Shown piece by piece: positions 47,370-58,043 of a stretch of 64,000 nucleotides of DNA; within the stretch, counting starts at the first letter, position 1, and every line of letters begins with the position of its first letter. The stretch is taken from positions 371,217,925 to 371,281,924 of the forward strand of contig NC_085141.1 in the NCBI RefSeq assembly GCF_024139115.2. Reading direction: 5' to 3'. The notes under the pieces are model-generated. The model did no database searches. It saw only the letters and a program-made list of their open reading frames with translations, and was not told the origin of the DNA. Source of the DNA: Armigeres subalbatus (Eukaryota; Arthropoda; Insecta; Diptera; Culicidae). The position numbers and the translations under genes are program-made.

Positions 47370-47495
47370 TGACGGAAAAAGAAATTGCCAGTAAAAAAAA
47401 ATGTGTGCACTTACAATCAAAATCCGGAGGCGTGCCGTTTTTGATTGTAGGCGCACAAAATTTTTTTTACTGGCAATTTCTTTTTCCGACGACAT
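47370..47495. repeat. 125-bp nested foldback
   Basis: Arms GAAAAAGAAATTGCCAGTAA...CTTACAATCAAAA and TTTTTGATTGTAGG...TTACTGGCAATTTCTTTTTC pair over about 55 bp around a short CGGAGGCGTGCCG centre. It lies between the TIR and the start of the transposase relic. Confidence 0.85.
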
Positions 47496-47646
47496 TATTG
47501 GAACCACTGTATGAGTAACTATGAAACTCTGCAGATGTAAACAATACACTATGAATAATATTTGCTCAAATTTTCAAGTTTTTTACTCATACGGTTCAAA
47601 AGTTACAGGAGATTTTCGGTGTGCCATTTTTATCGAATACACCCTT

Positions 47647-48531
47647 TATTGAACAATTTATTCTTTTGTCCCACAGCCCTTCATACACTGTGCCGGTTGT
47701 GATGGACAAGGTTCTAAAGTTTCAAAGTTTTAGAATAAAAAAAACGCAACTTTATCAATGGGTTTTTATTGGAATTGCAATTCATCCGCCATTACGCAGT
47801 TTTATCCGAGGTACCCTCTGGAGTCAGTGAAGGTACACCCAGGGGTACATGTACCCCAGGTTGAGAACCGCTGTCGTACAACAAAGTTATTTATGGAAGG
47901 TTTAATTTTTTGTACGGACTGTAACGTTTGGCTGACTGCATCCCTACGCCTAAAACGTTACGTAATTTGGGAACAGTCCCTTAGGAAAGCGAGAAAGGCA
48001 CTATCATTACTAGGTGTCTTGCACATATTGGATACGTTACGGATACACACTGATAATACATATTTCTATTTTTGTAAGATGGGTAAAAATATTACTCCGG
48101 ATAATCGAGCCATTTTCTTCGGATAATCGAGCCCCGGATAATCGAGCCTCCGGTTAATCGAGTCCGGCCTGTATTTATTTTTATTATCCCCCTCCTCCAT
48201 TTTTATTAAATATTTGCAACGGCCTAATTTTAAAATAAAACCAAAACACAGACATCTGCAATCTGAAACACATTGAATCAAACATAAATAGCTTATGTGG
48301 TCAAACAACTAACACCTCTCCCAACAAAGACATTCAATTTCCTGTGGGAGCCAATGACTCTTGATCTACAAACTCAGGGAAAGTGCAACGAGATACGTGT
48401 CGACATGTAAACTGCGTAGCTAACCGGTCCAGCCGCTCCCTTACTGAACAATCGTAACAGTCCTCAAGCAACGCCATCGATATTCACGCTGTTTTGATAA
48501 TTCTCATTCCTGGCATCCTCAGTTGTTCGAT
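47647..48531. other. spacer and upstream region of lipase B
   Basis: Holds fragments of dispersed repeats (AACGTTACGTAATTTGGG near 47955; GAGAAAGGCACTATCA near 47990, from the 42213 foldback family). At 48097-48173 is a pogo/Tigger-like end with four ATAATCGAGCC or TTAATCGAGTCC repeats, ending CCTGTA. Lipase B promoter elements must lie in 48180-48531. TCAGTT at 48519-48524 fits the arthropod initiator, but lies only about 10 bp before the ATG. Confidence 0.4.
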
Positions 48532-49612
48532 ATGTTTCGTTCGAAGATGGTCTTCCATCGTCATTCGATGCTGTTGGTGTTCGGACTGACACTTGTTGCA
48601 TCTACTGGAGCTATGAGCCAAACAGTGAGTACATTTTATTTAGAGTTTCAATTTTGACATCAATCTCTACTTCAAGATATCCAACGCAGCCCGATACGGA
48701 TTACATCCTCAGAAGTACCAAACCCTTACTGAGGATGGTTACCAATTGGTTATGTATCGCATGAAACCTAAAACCGCTTCTCGTGGAGCAGTCCTGCTGC
48801 AGCACGGTCTTCGCCAATCATCTGCCGATTGGTTGCTGATAAATCGGAACCTTCCGCGGCAGCTGTTGGACGCCGGATTGGAAGTCTGGCTCGGAAACTC
48901 CCGGGCATCGCCCGAAACAGCCAGTAACGAACATCACTCCAAGAATTCCGAGCCATATTGGAACTTCAGCTTCCACGAAATCGGGTACTATGACCTGCCG
49001 GCCATGATCGACACCGTTTTGATGATCAGCGGTCGCAGTCAGCTGCACTTGGTAGGCTATTCGGAAGGATCAACTGCTGCGGTGGCCCTACTCTCGGAAC
49101 GTCCCTCTTACAACAGGAAAATCGCTTCCTTGAACCTGATAGCTCCGGCAACGTACATGATCAACAGCCAGGTGCGACAGTACGCCCATTTCCACGACCT
49201 GTTTCGTGAGATCGTTCCCTGGACTCTGCAGGAGATCGTAACCGGGAGCGATGAACCGTCGGTCAATTCGGCGAAACAGTTGGAACATTTCCAGCAGCTG
49301 TTGCTGTCGGAACGTTTCGGGCAGTACGATTACGGCACTGCCTGGGATAATCAGAAGCGGTACGGGATGGATAGGCCACCGCCATATGCGCTGTGGAAGA
49401 TAACGACTCCGGTTACGCTACACTACGGAACGGACGATGAGATCGTTCCGCCCGGTGATGTTTTGAATTTGGCGCAACAGCTGCACAAGAGTGCCTCGGT
49501 GAGGATCGTCAAACATGACGGGATCGATCATCGGGGGTTTATGCGACGGTCGGATGCTGCCGGCGTGATGTATTCCAGGGTGGTGGGTTCGATTCTGGAG
49601 TGGGTGCATTGA
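48532..49612 (+). CDS. lipase B: secreted acid-lipase-type alpha/beta hydrolase, 2 exons
   Basis: Exon 1 is 48532-48624 (31 codons), the intron 48625-48676 (52 bp, GTGAGT...TTCAAG, phase 0), exon 2 48677-49612; 342 residues. Exon 1 encodes a signal peptide (MLLVFGLTLVASTGA core). Catalytic set: LQHG near 74, GYSEG with Ser about 160, Asp about 284-285 in GTDDEIVPP, His about 316 in IDHRGF. It aligns with lipase A along its whole length, well over half the residues identical by eye, with the same intron position just before the SNAA segment. The pair is therefore a gene duplication, now head to head. The cap is as short as in A. Asp pair DD and HKSASVRIVKHDG differ from A, so activity may differ. 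AATAAA at 49756-49761 could be the polyadenylation signal. A role in midgut or fat-body lipid hydrolysis is only an inference from the family. Confidence 0.94.
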
Positions 49613-49973
49613 TGCTGACAAATGTTAGAAATATTTGTTATTGTTATTTTGCTGTTTTTAATTAGACTAGTTGTTGCAAAATGTTTATAACAAAATTCTT
49701 TTAATTCTTTAATTATACATATTTGAGAAAATATTGCTTCAATGTTTATATCTATAATAAAAAAAATAGCGCGACGCGTAATAAGTAAAAATAGAAACTG
49801 AAATTCGAAGCGATGATGCTTTTTCTGCTGAGATCTCGATGTTTCAGAAAATCACGGCTGTGTGGATCTCGATAAAAGTTGCCAAAATTGTTGACAAAGC
49901 AGTATCTGTTTAATTATTGTTATTATCATGTATAGGGGGATCTGTTTTATTTGCATCTCACTGGAAGAAATAC

Positions 49974-50030
49974 TTTTTTTTTAATTACTTTATTGAAGTG
50001 ATTTTTAAGGTTTATACAAAGGTCATCACT
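49974..50030 (-). mobile_element. 57-bp poly(A) retroposed insertion with 14-bp TSD
   Basis: Identical 14-bp direct repeats ACTGGAAGAAATAC at 49960-49973 and 50031-50044 flank a segment that begins with a T run on plus. Read on minus it ends CAATAAAGTAATTAAAAAAA, that is an AATAAA signal followed by poly(A). This is the signature of an extremely 5'-truncated LINE or a LINE-mobilised transcript. The source is not identified. Confidence 0.85.
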
Positions 50031-50044
50031 ACTGGAAGAAATAC

Positions 50045-52573
50045 ATTTTACCCATAAAACAAATTCAAACGCCAATTTCATAAGTTTTTTGCAAGATGTT
50101 ATTGCTTCCCAATCCTGTGTTTTTGATAGCACTTTGAACTGATGATGAATTTTCAAAATAGAGATATAAATAAGTATAATCTTTTTTATCCACTATTCGA
50201 TTCAAAACAAATCACAAATTTCTTTCATGGATGCCTGTCATGCAACAAAGAACACAGTCAATGCAACAACAGTCTCGTCTCTCGTCTCGGACACTGAGAC
50301 GCTCGAGAAAGAAAAAATACACTTTTCTTCTTAGTGTCTCAGTGTCATGACGTTTTTGTGTACTATAAAATGAGTCTCGATTTCCCAGCATTTTGTTCGA
50401 AACTTGCATGCAATACTATCGATTATGAAATATTGTCATAAATATTGCATATATTTAGGCGGAATCTTTTAGAAAGTTAGAGCAAATATTTTAATTAATT
50501 CTTCAATCAGTGCAAGGCTTTGAAAAACCTCTCCAACTTGAATAAATTTAAGAAGAATGAATCACCGACTTTGAGCATGCTTACAGCGGCATGCTAGGAG
50601 TTAACTTTCTGAAATCAGTATGGCGAAAGGTTTGGTTGGTTGGTTGAATTTTTCGAAATTAAACACCTTTATCAAAACAGTGTTTGGTAGGCGTAGTAGC
50701 GTAGCAGACACCTTCCTGAATAACTGGTACCAAATATTTTTCTCGAAAAAGTTCCTACTTTCGAGAAAATCAGCGTTAGATGTCTTCCACTATACAAATA
50801 TCTGGCCGTTAACTCATGCTGGCTAGTCATGCATATACGTTAGTGCCTAGATGCTGGCAGCGGCGGGTAGGAAACCAGTCACTGTTGGTAATTCATTTCT
50901 AATCATATTGATTAAGACTTGAAGAAAAATTAAAGGATAAAAAATGAACATCTAATAAATAGTTTGATCATACCTAAACAGTAGAAGTAACAGAACTACA
51001 CTATGGTTTCATTGTTTCAGTAATTCAACAGTCTAAAAACTTATTGTACCCTAATGCATATGCCACAATCCAGATTTATTCTCGTTCCCAATCGGGTATT
51101 CATTTGGGTTTTTCTATTCAAACTTGACGTTTGTAATGAAGTCGTTGCCACCCAGTGCACGCTCGTTCGCGCCGGAGTCTTTATCCGGCAAGATGAGCCC
51201 AAATTTACATTCACACAATTCACCATCGCATCGACCGACACGACACGGTACGTACCTTTGTGATCGGTCACCGCAACATGCCACCAGAAGATCAAATCGA
51301 AAGCAGACATATGGTGGCATTAATATTCATAACAGAACCCATGTCGCTTGCTTGACTACCGGTCTTCTGGGTTTTTAAAGTAGCAACTAACTTGCCTATT
51401 TATGAAAACAAAGATCAGCGTACCATGGCAACTATTTCAGCTTCTTAAGACGAACGCGCGACGAACCGTTCGCCATAATTACCTATGCTCGGATCAAATT
51501 ACAATCACTTACTAGATTGTGCCTCATCACCCTTTACACAGCAAACATGATTGTATACATAGGTGCCAGACAGCACACGTTCCGCAGTCAATTATTAAAC
51601 TATTACTTAATTAGAAGGAACGGAGCGGTAATTGTGTACAATCGATCCCACAAATAGATCCTTTCTCGATCCGTGCCGCAGAACACCCAGAAGGAGATGT
51701 TTTACGCACGTGCAAGGAATGGAAATTTGTGACGATGAACGCAATGAACCCCATCGGTGGAATTTCAACGAAACCACGCATCCCGAGTGATGGAAGATAA
51801 TAACATAACTTTTTTGACGTAAACTACGTCTAAGGGGAAGAGTCGGATATAGGGGGTAAAATAAAAATTTCAAAATTGGGGACCGTCACGAAATCATGTA
51901 AGATTTGTAACATTAATTGGTCCTTCATCTTTACATGGATTTTATTGTTTTATATATCAATCAATTCGCAAACTCTCCGACAATTTGCCAGTAGTATTTA
52001 AACTATTGATTATTAACGCTAAACTATTGAAAATTTTAGTTCTTTCATATAACATGCATCCCCTATACGGTGTGTTCAAATCCTTGATAATTGCCTACCT
52101 TTAGTGGAAGTGGAAGGGGCTGCTAAAGCTGGGTAGTAGTGTCGGTGGGATGGTTCCCAATCTTCTATATAGAGCGGAATGATAGGTTCAGTGTACTACA
52201 TTTGGTTTTACGTAGTTTACGTCGAGCGGTCGTGTCTTGTATGCAACCCCAAATTTTTTGTCTTAAAAATGTGCACCGAATTTTTCTCTTCCTGTTTTCA
52301 TTACCGTGGTATGAGGGATCAAAAACAATTCTGTGTGACATTCTTTGTCTTAAGCATTTTGTATCAAATTTTGCATTCAAACCGATCAGAGAATGTCATA
52401 CTTGTTAATACAGCTCATTGCATTAAGTCGGTTTATTTGGTTTCGATCAATACATCCAAACGAATCTTGTTGGCTCCTCCTAGAACAAGTATATGAATCG
52501 TGTACAGCAGTATAACTTTAACCCACACAATCTTCCCGATTCCATTTAGCTTGATGACGGAAAAGGAAACAAA
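50045..52573. other. spacer, no gene recognised
   Basis: Mainly AT-rich. At 50290-50346 GACACTGAGAC pairs with GTCTCAGTGTC around a GAGAAAGA/TTTTCTTC inner stem, a 57-nt hairpin. GACGTAAACTACGTC-type palindromes occur at 51816 and a related TTTACGTAGTTTACGTCG at 52205. Frames at 51041-51378 on both strands have no recognisable domain. Confidence 0.4.
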
Positions 52574-52829
52574 TCAAGCTCTATCTGGAATAAGGGCGAA
52601 TATCGCAAGAGAGAATTCTCTTCATCGACTACTCCTCTTTTAAATAAAAGTGACAAGCAGCGGATTTCTTTGTAGTTTATCACCTCAGAACGATAGAAAA
52701 CAATGGGAACGCATTCTGATGCAATAAACTGCAAGGAACCTTCTGCTTGTCATTTTTATTCAAAAGAGGGGAAGTCGACGAAGAGAATTATCTCTTGCGA
52801 CATTCGATCTTTTACCAGATAGAGCTTGA
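52574..52829. mobile_element. 256-bp foldback element
   Basis: Left arm 52574-52690 (TCAAGCTCTATCTGG, TCGCAAGAGAGAATTCTCTT, GTGACAAGCAG) and right arm 52712-52829 (CTGCTTGTCAT, AAGAGAATTATCTCTTGCGA, CCAGATAGAGCTTGA) are reverse complements with moderate divergence around a loop of about 20 bases. No ORF and no clear target duplication. Confidence 0.85.
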
Positions 52830-52951
52830 AATATGCATGGTGCTTATTCCACTCGTATCACTCATTGCTATCCATGTCACCCTTCCATTTGTCATATCCG
52901 CATGATATGAAACGTGGATTATGATTGCCTTTGGTCGCATCGTTCCTCATC

Positions 52952-53036
52952 TGGTAAATAGTCCAGATGGTTAGCGCGTCAGTCTGGATGTGCTAAGTGT
53001 GGTCGGGTTCAATACCCGTATTTGACCGATTTTTTT
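52952..53036 (+). tRNA. tRNA-like Pol III unit (pseudo-tRNA or SINE head)
   Basis: An A-box-like TGGTTAGCGCGTC is followed by a B-box-like GGTTCAATACCC within a perfect T-arm-like stem CGGG-TTCAATA-CCCG. The 5' GGTAAATA and 3' TATTTGACC ends can pair with one bulge, and a run of eight T follows after a few bases, as for Pol III termination. The D and anticodon arms do not fold canonically, so no isotype or anticodon can be assigned. It is most likely a degenerate tRNA or a tRNA-derived SINE head. Confidence 0.4.
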
Positions 53037-53693
53037 TGTAGTGTTGCTGAGGTTGTCAAAATATATAGTATTTCACTCCTCTATGGGGGAGTGTAAAATA
53101 AGATTCAATGTAGACACTAACACATAACCAGTTCTTATTTTCTCGTAACCGGAAAACTAATACAAGGGCCTGCCGTTTACTTAATACAATCTGTGCATAT
53201 GTTGCAAATTAAGGCAAACTGTACGCGAAACTAATGCGAGATTGCAATATAATGTTGCAGTCTCTGGTTGGGTGTAAAAGCGTATTTAAGCGAAACATTA
53301 AATAATGCCAAAGTGCCTATTTAGAACATATTTGTCAACAAACCTCAATTTACCCATTGCACTACTTCTTCCGAATTTGTAATTTATTTATCTATATTTC
53401 CCTGGTTGACATATTCTATCATTGTTTGTAAATTTTGTCAACATTTTAAATATTTTTCTCTGAACAATTCTTCAAATTTTGCAAAGTTATTTAAATTCAC
53501 TTCTGTCAGTTCTTCGGTGAGATGCGGAGAGAAGTGCGGTGTTGAAAGCTTGATTAACAGACATTACCACAGGTAACATCGAAAGAATGTGCCAGAACGT
53601 AGAATAGTGGATTGCGGTTGCAGGAGTGACGACCAGCAAAGCCGAGATGAGCTTTCCATTTTCGGGTGAATAAGGTCAATGAAGGTCAATGAA
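53037..53693. other. spacer, nothing recognised
   Basis: AT-rich anonymous DNA between the tRNA-like unit and the SINE. Confidence 0.4.
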
Positions 53694-53970
53694 GCCGTGC
53701 GGTAAGACGCGCGGCTACAAAGCAAGACCATGCTGAGGGTGGTTGGGTTCGATTCCCGGTGCCGGTCTAGGCAATGTTCGGATTGGAAATTGTCTCGACT
53801 TCCCTGGGCATAAAAGTATCATCGTTCTAGCCTCATGATATACGAATGCAAAAAAAAATGGTAACCTGGCTTAGAAACCTCGCAGTTAATAACTGTGCTT
53901 AATGAACACTAAGCTGCGAAGCGGCTCTGTCCCCAGTGTGGGGATGTAATGCCAATAAGAAGAAGAAGAA
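53694..53970 (+). mobile_element. Feilai-type tRNA-derived SINE
   Basis: A tRNA-related head (GTGCGGTAAGACGCGCGGC, B box GGGTTCGATTCCCGG) is followed by GCCGGTCTAGGCAATG, CTCGACTTCCCTGGGCATAA, CAGTTAATAACTGTG, ACACTAAGCTGCGAAG and TGTAATGCCAATAAGAAGAA, ending in an AAG-repeat tail. This matches the Feilai family of Aedes as I remember it. An imperfect direct repeat (GAAGGTCAATGAA before, GAAGGTGAAAAGAA after) may be the target duplication. Confidence 0.85.
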
Positions 53971-54219
53971 GGTGAAAAGAAGGACCAAATGTTCATCCTG
54001 GGTGGCGACTACTTGTTCATGATGGCTTAAAAGCTCTACGCTACGGAAGCGTTGACGGAAGCAGTGTCGTTTGAGGTTTTGATCCAGATGCTTCGGAAGC
54101 GCCTATAGACAGAACTGATTCTGTTTTGCTCCAACGTTTTTTTTTTGTTGGGGCGTAGAACCACTGAGGCATTCCACGGGGGCATGTCAGTCGATCCTGA
54201 GCGACCATTTCGAAAATAT

Positions 54220-57200
54220 TTGAAACTCTGCACAGTTTTTCAATTTCATCTAAATCGTCATTTTTCGATATCAAATCTTCATATTGAGTCACGACTGACT
54301 TTTCAAAAGGGTGTATGTGAAAATGGTTCAAAAATATTTAAAAAGCTGCACAGCAAAAACGGAATGTTCGATTGTTATGATTTTTCAGCAAAGTTAGACA
54401 ACTAAATGGTGATTCTTAAGAAAATGCGCACAGTAAAAAAAATTTTTTGCCTTTAAAAATATCATTTTGTCACAAAACTCAAATATCTCAAAACCCTATC
54501 TTTTTTCGAACGTATTTTTTTAGGAAAACGGTCCATTATATTAGCTATCTACCATAAAAATTTGGTAATGGTAAACTAATAAACAAAAAGTTATGACATT
54601 TCAAACATTTCACAATTTTCACATTTAGTAAAAAAAATTTTTTTCTGTGTAAGTTATTTCGAGAATTGCAGTTTGATGCAGATTTTATTGTTAAGGGACG
54701 TGATTTAAACAAGTTGTTTTCATGATATTTTGATTTAATTATTCATAGCATCTATAAGAAACTTAGACACGATCCAGTGTTGTGATCAAAAGTATTGATA
54801 GTGTCATAATTTTCATTGCACGTGACTGGCGAAAAATTCTTTTAATAGTGTTGAAACCTGTTGATAATAACGTTGATAGAAACATATCAGAAATGTTATT
54901 TTTAAGACAAAAGCTGCAAAATCAAAGATTTATATACACGTGTACGTCTATAGTTTACCTGCAAAAATATACCTCTTAGAGAATAGACTTTATGATCGGG
55001 AGGAAACGGGTATCTTCAACAACAACAAATGCATGATAGGTACATACCATGACAATGCTCACGAAAAAGCAAAAAAATTACTACTACTAAGGTTGTTAAA
55101 GATCTTATAGTAATTTTTTTCTTCAGTCAAGCAAATGACACCAAACTAGTCAGTAAAAACTTAAAAGTGATTTTGTTTATTGAAATGTTGTAGGCCGTTT
55201 GATGGAAAAAAGTGTTCAAAAGAGTTACGAAATCTCACCGAAAGCACCATAGATAAACTGAAAGCGACTGGTTATGCTCCAATGTCCACATTGAATACAA
55301 ATTTACGCATTTGCACGTCCTGCCGTCCTGCCGAGCAATCTGTATATCATCGGTTGAGCAGAGCGCAGGAAGTTCGAAAACGACAGCAACTGAGGAATTG
55401 CCAGATGTATCGACAACAACTGAGGAATTACCAGAAGTATTAAGTGCTGAGAGCCTTGCCACCGTACCATCAGCGAAATCTGTTTCAACAAATCAATCGG
55501 AAGATGAGTGTATCCAAAAGGTCAACATCGAACGCTTTAACGAGGGCATAGCTGGGATAAAAGTGACTCCGATTAAATGGAGTAAGATGGACTACGTTTA
55601 TTACCCGGAGAAAAAATACCGTGAAATAAACGAAGCTGTACGAAGAAACCTCTTCAAATTAGGACCTGATGATGTGGAAAATACAGACTACGATGAGGTA
55701 ATTATAAATATGAAGGAAAGGTTCTCGAATGCAGCCACGACAAGGAAAGAAAAATTATTGATTTTGTCGATGCTGCCAAGTTCGTGGTCTATTCAGGATG
55801 CCATTGATGAGTTCAAAACCAATAGAAATACAGTAAAGGAGGCAAAACAATTGAAGAATAACTGTCTTTCAACCAAAAATACTAGGTCTAGTACTGCATT
55901 AACAGATGAGACAAAAGAAATAGTAGTTCAATATTTTGAAGATGATGAAGTAAGTCGAGCTATGCCTGGTCAAAAAGATTATGTATCAGTAAAAAAGATG
56001 GAAAGCGTCAAGCAATCCAAAAACGATTAATGATGACGACTTTGAAAGAAGCGTACACACGCTTCAAGGAAATTCACGATAATATTAAAATAGGTTTTTC
56101 CTCATTTGCAAGCCTTCGGCCAAGGCAATGTAAGCTTCTTTCCAATTCAGGAACACATAATGTGTGTGTGTGCACAACCCATGAGAATATTAATCTTATT
56201 TTACATAGTTTGAAAAGAATCAATTTAACAAAGGATATTAAAATGTTAACTGGTAGTCTTTTGTGTGAAAATACAACATCAAATTGCTATCTACGATCTT
56301 GTTCGGATTGTCCAGATTCTTCATCATTGGAAAATACTTTATTCGCTGAGTTTGAAGAAAAATATATTGATCAGTTATCATTTGAGCAATGGGTGACCAC
56401 GGATAGGTGTGACATAGAAACTATTGTAAAACCTGTAGATAAGTTTGTGTCATATTTTTGCTTGAAATTAGAAAGTTTAATCCCTCACGATTTCATTAAA
56501 ACAGAACAATCCAGCTTTTTAAAAAATACGAAAAATACATTACAAAATGGTGAATTTTTAGTCATTTGTGATTTTTCTGAAAATTACAGCTTTGTATTGC
56601 AAGATGAAGTGCAGTCCCATCACTGGAACGTACAACAAGCTACAATTCATCCATTCGTTATTTATTTTAATGGAAGTACGCAAATTGAACACTTAAGTTT
56701 TATTATAATTTCCGAAGATTTAAGACACGATTCAGTATCCGTAAACTTGTTCATTGAAAAAATGATTAACTTTTTACGCGTTGATAAGCATAAAGAAGTC
56801 AAAAAGATATATTTCATGTCTGATGGAGCAGCGTCGCAGTACAAAAATCGTAAGAATTTTTCGAGCCTATGTCAATTTAAATCAATGTACGGAATTGATG
56901 CAGAATGGCATTTTTTGCTACATCACATGGCAAAGGTCCTTGTGATGCTATTGGAGGAACAATAAAGCGCATGGCCACAAGAGCAAGTTTAGCCAAAGAA
57001 CGTGAGCATCCAATTAAAACTGCGAAAGAACTTTTTGATTGGGCAAATCGTAGAAAAGAAAAAGATTTAACCAAATTATCATTTTGTTTTACTACTACTG
57101 AAGAGTACGAAATAAAGGCTTCAGAGCTCAGCGAGCAATTTAATAACGCGAAAACGATCCAAGGAACCCAAAAATTTCACTGTTTCATTCCATTGTCGGA

Positions 57201-57459
57201 AAATAAAATTAAAGCAAAACTATACTCAAACTGTGCTTTTTTTTTTACTGTGCACATTTTCTTAAGAATCACCATTTAGTTGTCTAACTTTGCTGAAAAA
57301 TCATAACAATCGAACATTCCGTTTTTGCTGTGCAGCTTTTAAATATTTTTGAACCATTTTCACATACACCCTTTTGAAAAGTTAGTCGTGACTCAATATG
57401 AAGATTTGATATCGAAAATGACGATTTAGATGAAATTGAAAAACTGTGCAAAGTTTCAA
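54220..57459 (+). mobile_element. 3.2-kb DNA transposon with ~225-bp TIRs, superfamily open
   Basis: Left TIR 54220-54450 and right TIR 57238-57459 are inverted copies with only a handful of mismatches (TTGAAACTCTGCACAGTTTT, AAATCTTCATATTGAGTCAC, GGTGATTCTTAAGAAAATG). They enclose a plus-strand transposase-like coding region. High TIR identity points to a recent insertion. No convincing target duplication could be defined, so the superfamily is left open. The element appears to sit within or next to a Ty3/gypsy remnant, since gag sequence starts directly after it. Confidence 0.88.
55184..57279 (+). pseudogene. transposase-like gene with DGAASQYKNR and SHGKGPCD motifs, three frameshifts
   Basis: Four frames in order. 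55184-55370 has CCRPFDGKKC...RICTSCR, a possible four-Cys zinc site. 55311-56030 is acidic, then KMDYVYYPEKKYREINEAVRR and a coiled-coil-like segment. 56030-56965 has CVCTTHENI, CYLRSCSDCPD, LVICDFSENYSF, SHHWNVQQATIHPF, RHDSVSVNLF and IYFMSDGAASQYKNR. 56905-57279 has FFATSHGKGPCDAIGGTIKR. The Asp in CDFSENY and in SDGAA are plausible RNase H-fold catalytic positions. The frames join through apparent single-base losses: near 55370, in an A run near 55992 and in a T run near 56912. No upstream ATG is evident before the CCRPF segment, so a 5' exon may exist at 54450-55180. Confidence 0.7.
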
Positions 57460-57790
57460 CTCAATAGAAAATCATGAATTAAAAATTTTCTTAAATTTTG
57501 ATGCTGTTGCTTGGAATCGCTCCACTGCGTCCAATGAGTTGAACTTTTGTGGTAAGCTCCAACGTTACGATTTCGGTACGAAGGTACAGCAAGCTGGTGA
57601 GTCTGCCAGCCATTTAATCTTCTCATTGAAGCTTCAGGCAGAGCATTGTGAGTTCGGGGACAAGAAGAACCGGCTCGTTCTCGACCGGATTATCGTTGGT
57701 CTGTCGGACGGCAACTTGAAGTATTGCCTTCTCACTGAGGACAGCTCGAAATTTACTCCGCATTACTCCATGTTGGACAGATGGAGATTT
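57460..57790 (+). pseudogene. Ty3/gypsy gag remnant
   Basis: One open frame reads CGKLQRYDFGTKVQQAGESA, HLIFSLKLQAEHCEFGDK and LVLDRIIVGLSDGNLKYCLL, the conserved middle of gypsy-type (mag-like) gag. It begins immediately after the DNA transposon at 54220-57459 and ends at the MITE at 57791. Only part of gag is left. Confidence 0.65.
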
Positions 57791-58043
57791 GAGTGATTCA
57801 AATTTTGACTTTTTCGCTCCTCCATGTTTAAACGATGACATTCGCTGTTTTATTAATCCTCCTAAATTTTTAGACTGAGCACGCGCAGTTTGAAGTTTGT
57901 ATGGAAATTACTATAGAAATCGCCACTTAAGTGGAAGACCGTTTCGTTTCGCGACCCATGGCCTATTCAGATGTAATCGACCCGATGACTTCATAGAATA
58001 CTTATATAAAAAATAAATAAAAAAGTAAAAATTTGAATCACTC
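57791..58043. mobile_element. 253-bp MITE with GAGTGATTCAAAT TIRs
   Basis: Inverted termini GAGTGATTCAAATTTTGACT (57791-) and AGTAAAAATTTGAATCACTC (-58043) match over about 22 bp with one or two differences. No ORF. It separates gag-like and protease-like parts of the gypsy remnant. Target duplication is not clear. Confidence 0.7.

Larger units (their letters stand above)
46484..47646 (-). mobile_element. Tc1/mariner (IS630)-type transposon, 1163 bp, defective
   Basis: Perfect terminal inverted repeats of 28 bp start AAGGGTGTATTCGATAAAAA at 46484 and end with the complement at 47646. Each is flanked by TA (46482-46483 and 47647-47648), the IS630/Tc1/mariner target. The interior carries a broken minus-strand transposase and a nested 125-bp foldback at 47370-47495. 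Perfect TIRs suggest movement by a transposase supplied elsewhere before or despite loss of its own gene. Confidence 0.92.

Noticed and set aside
54036..54210. Minus-strand frame reading PQWFYAPTKKKR and following
   Set aside because: Short, partly inside the left flank of the DNA transposon, and no family similarity I could name.
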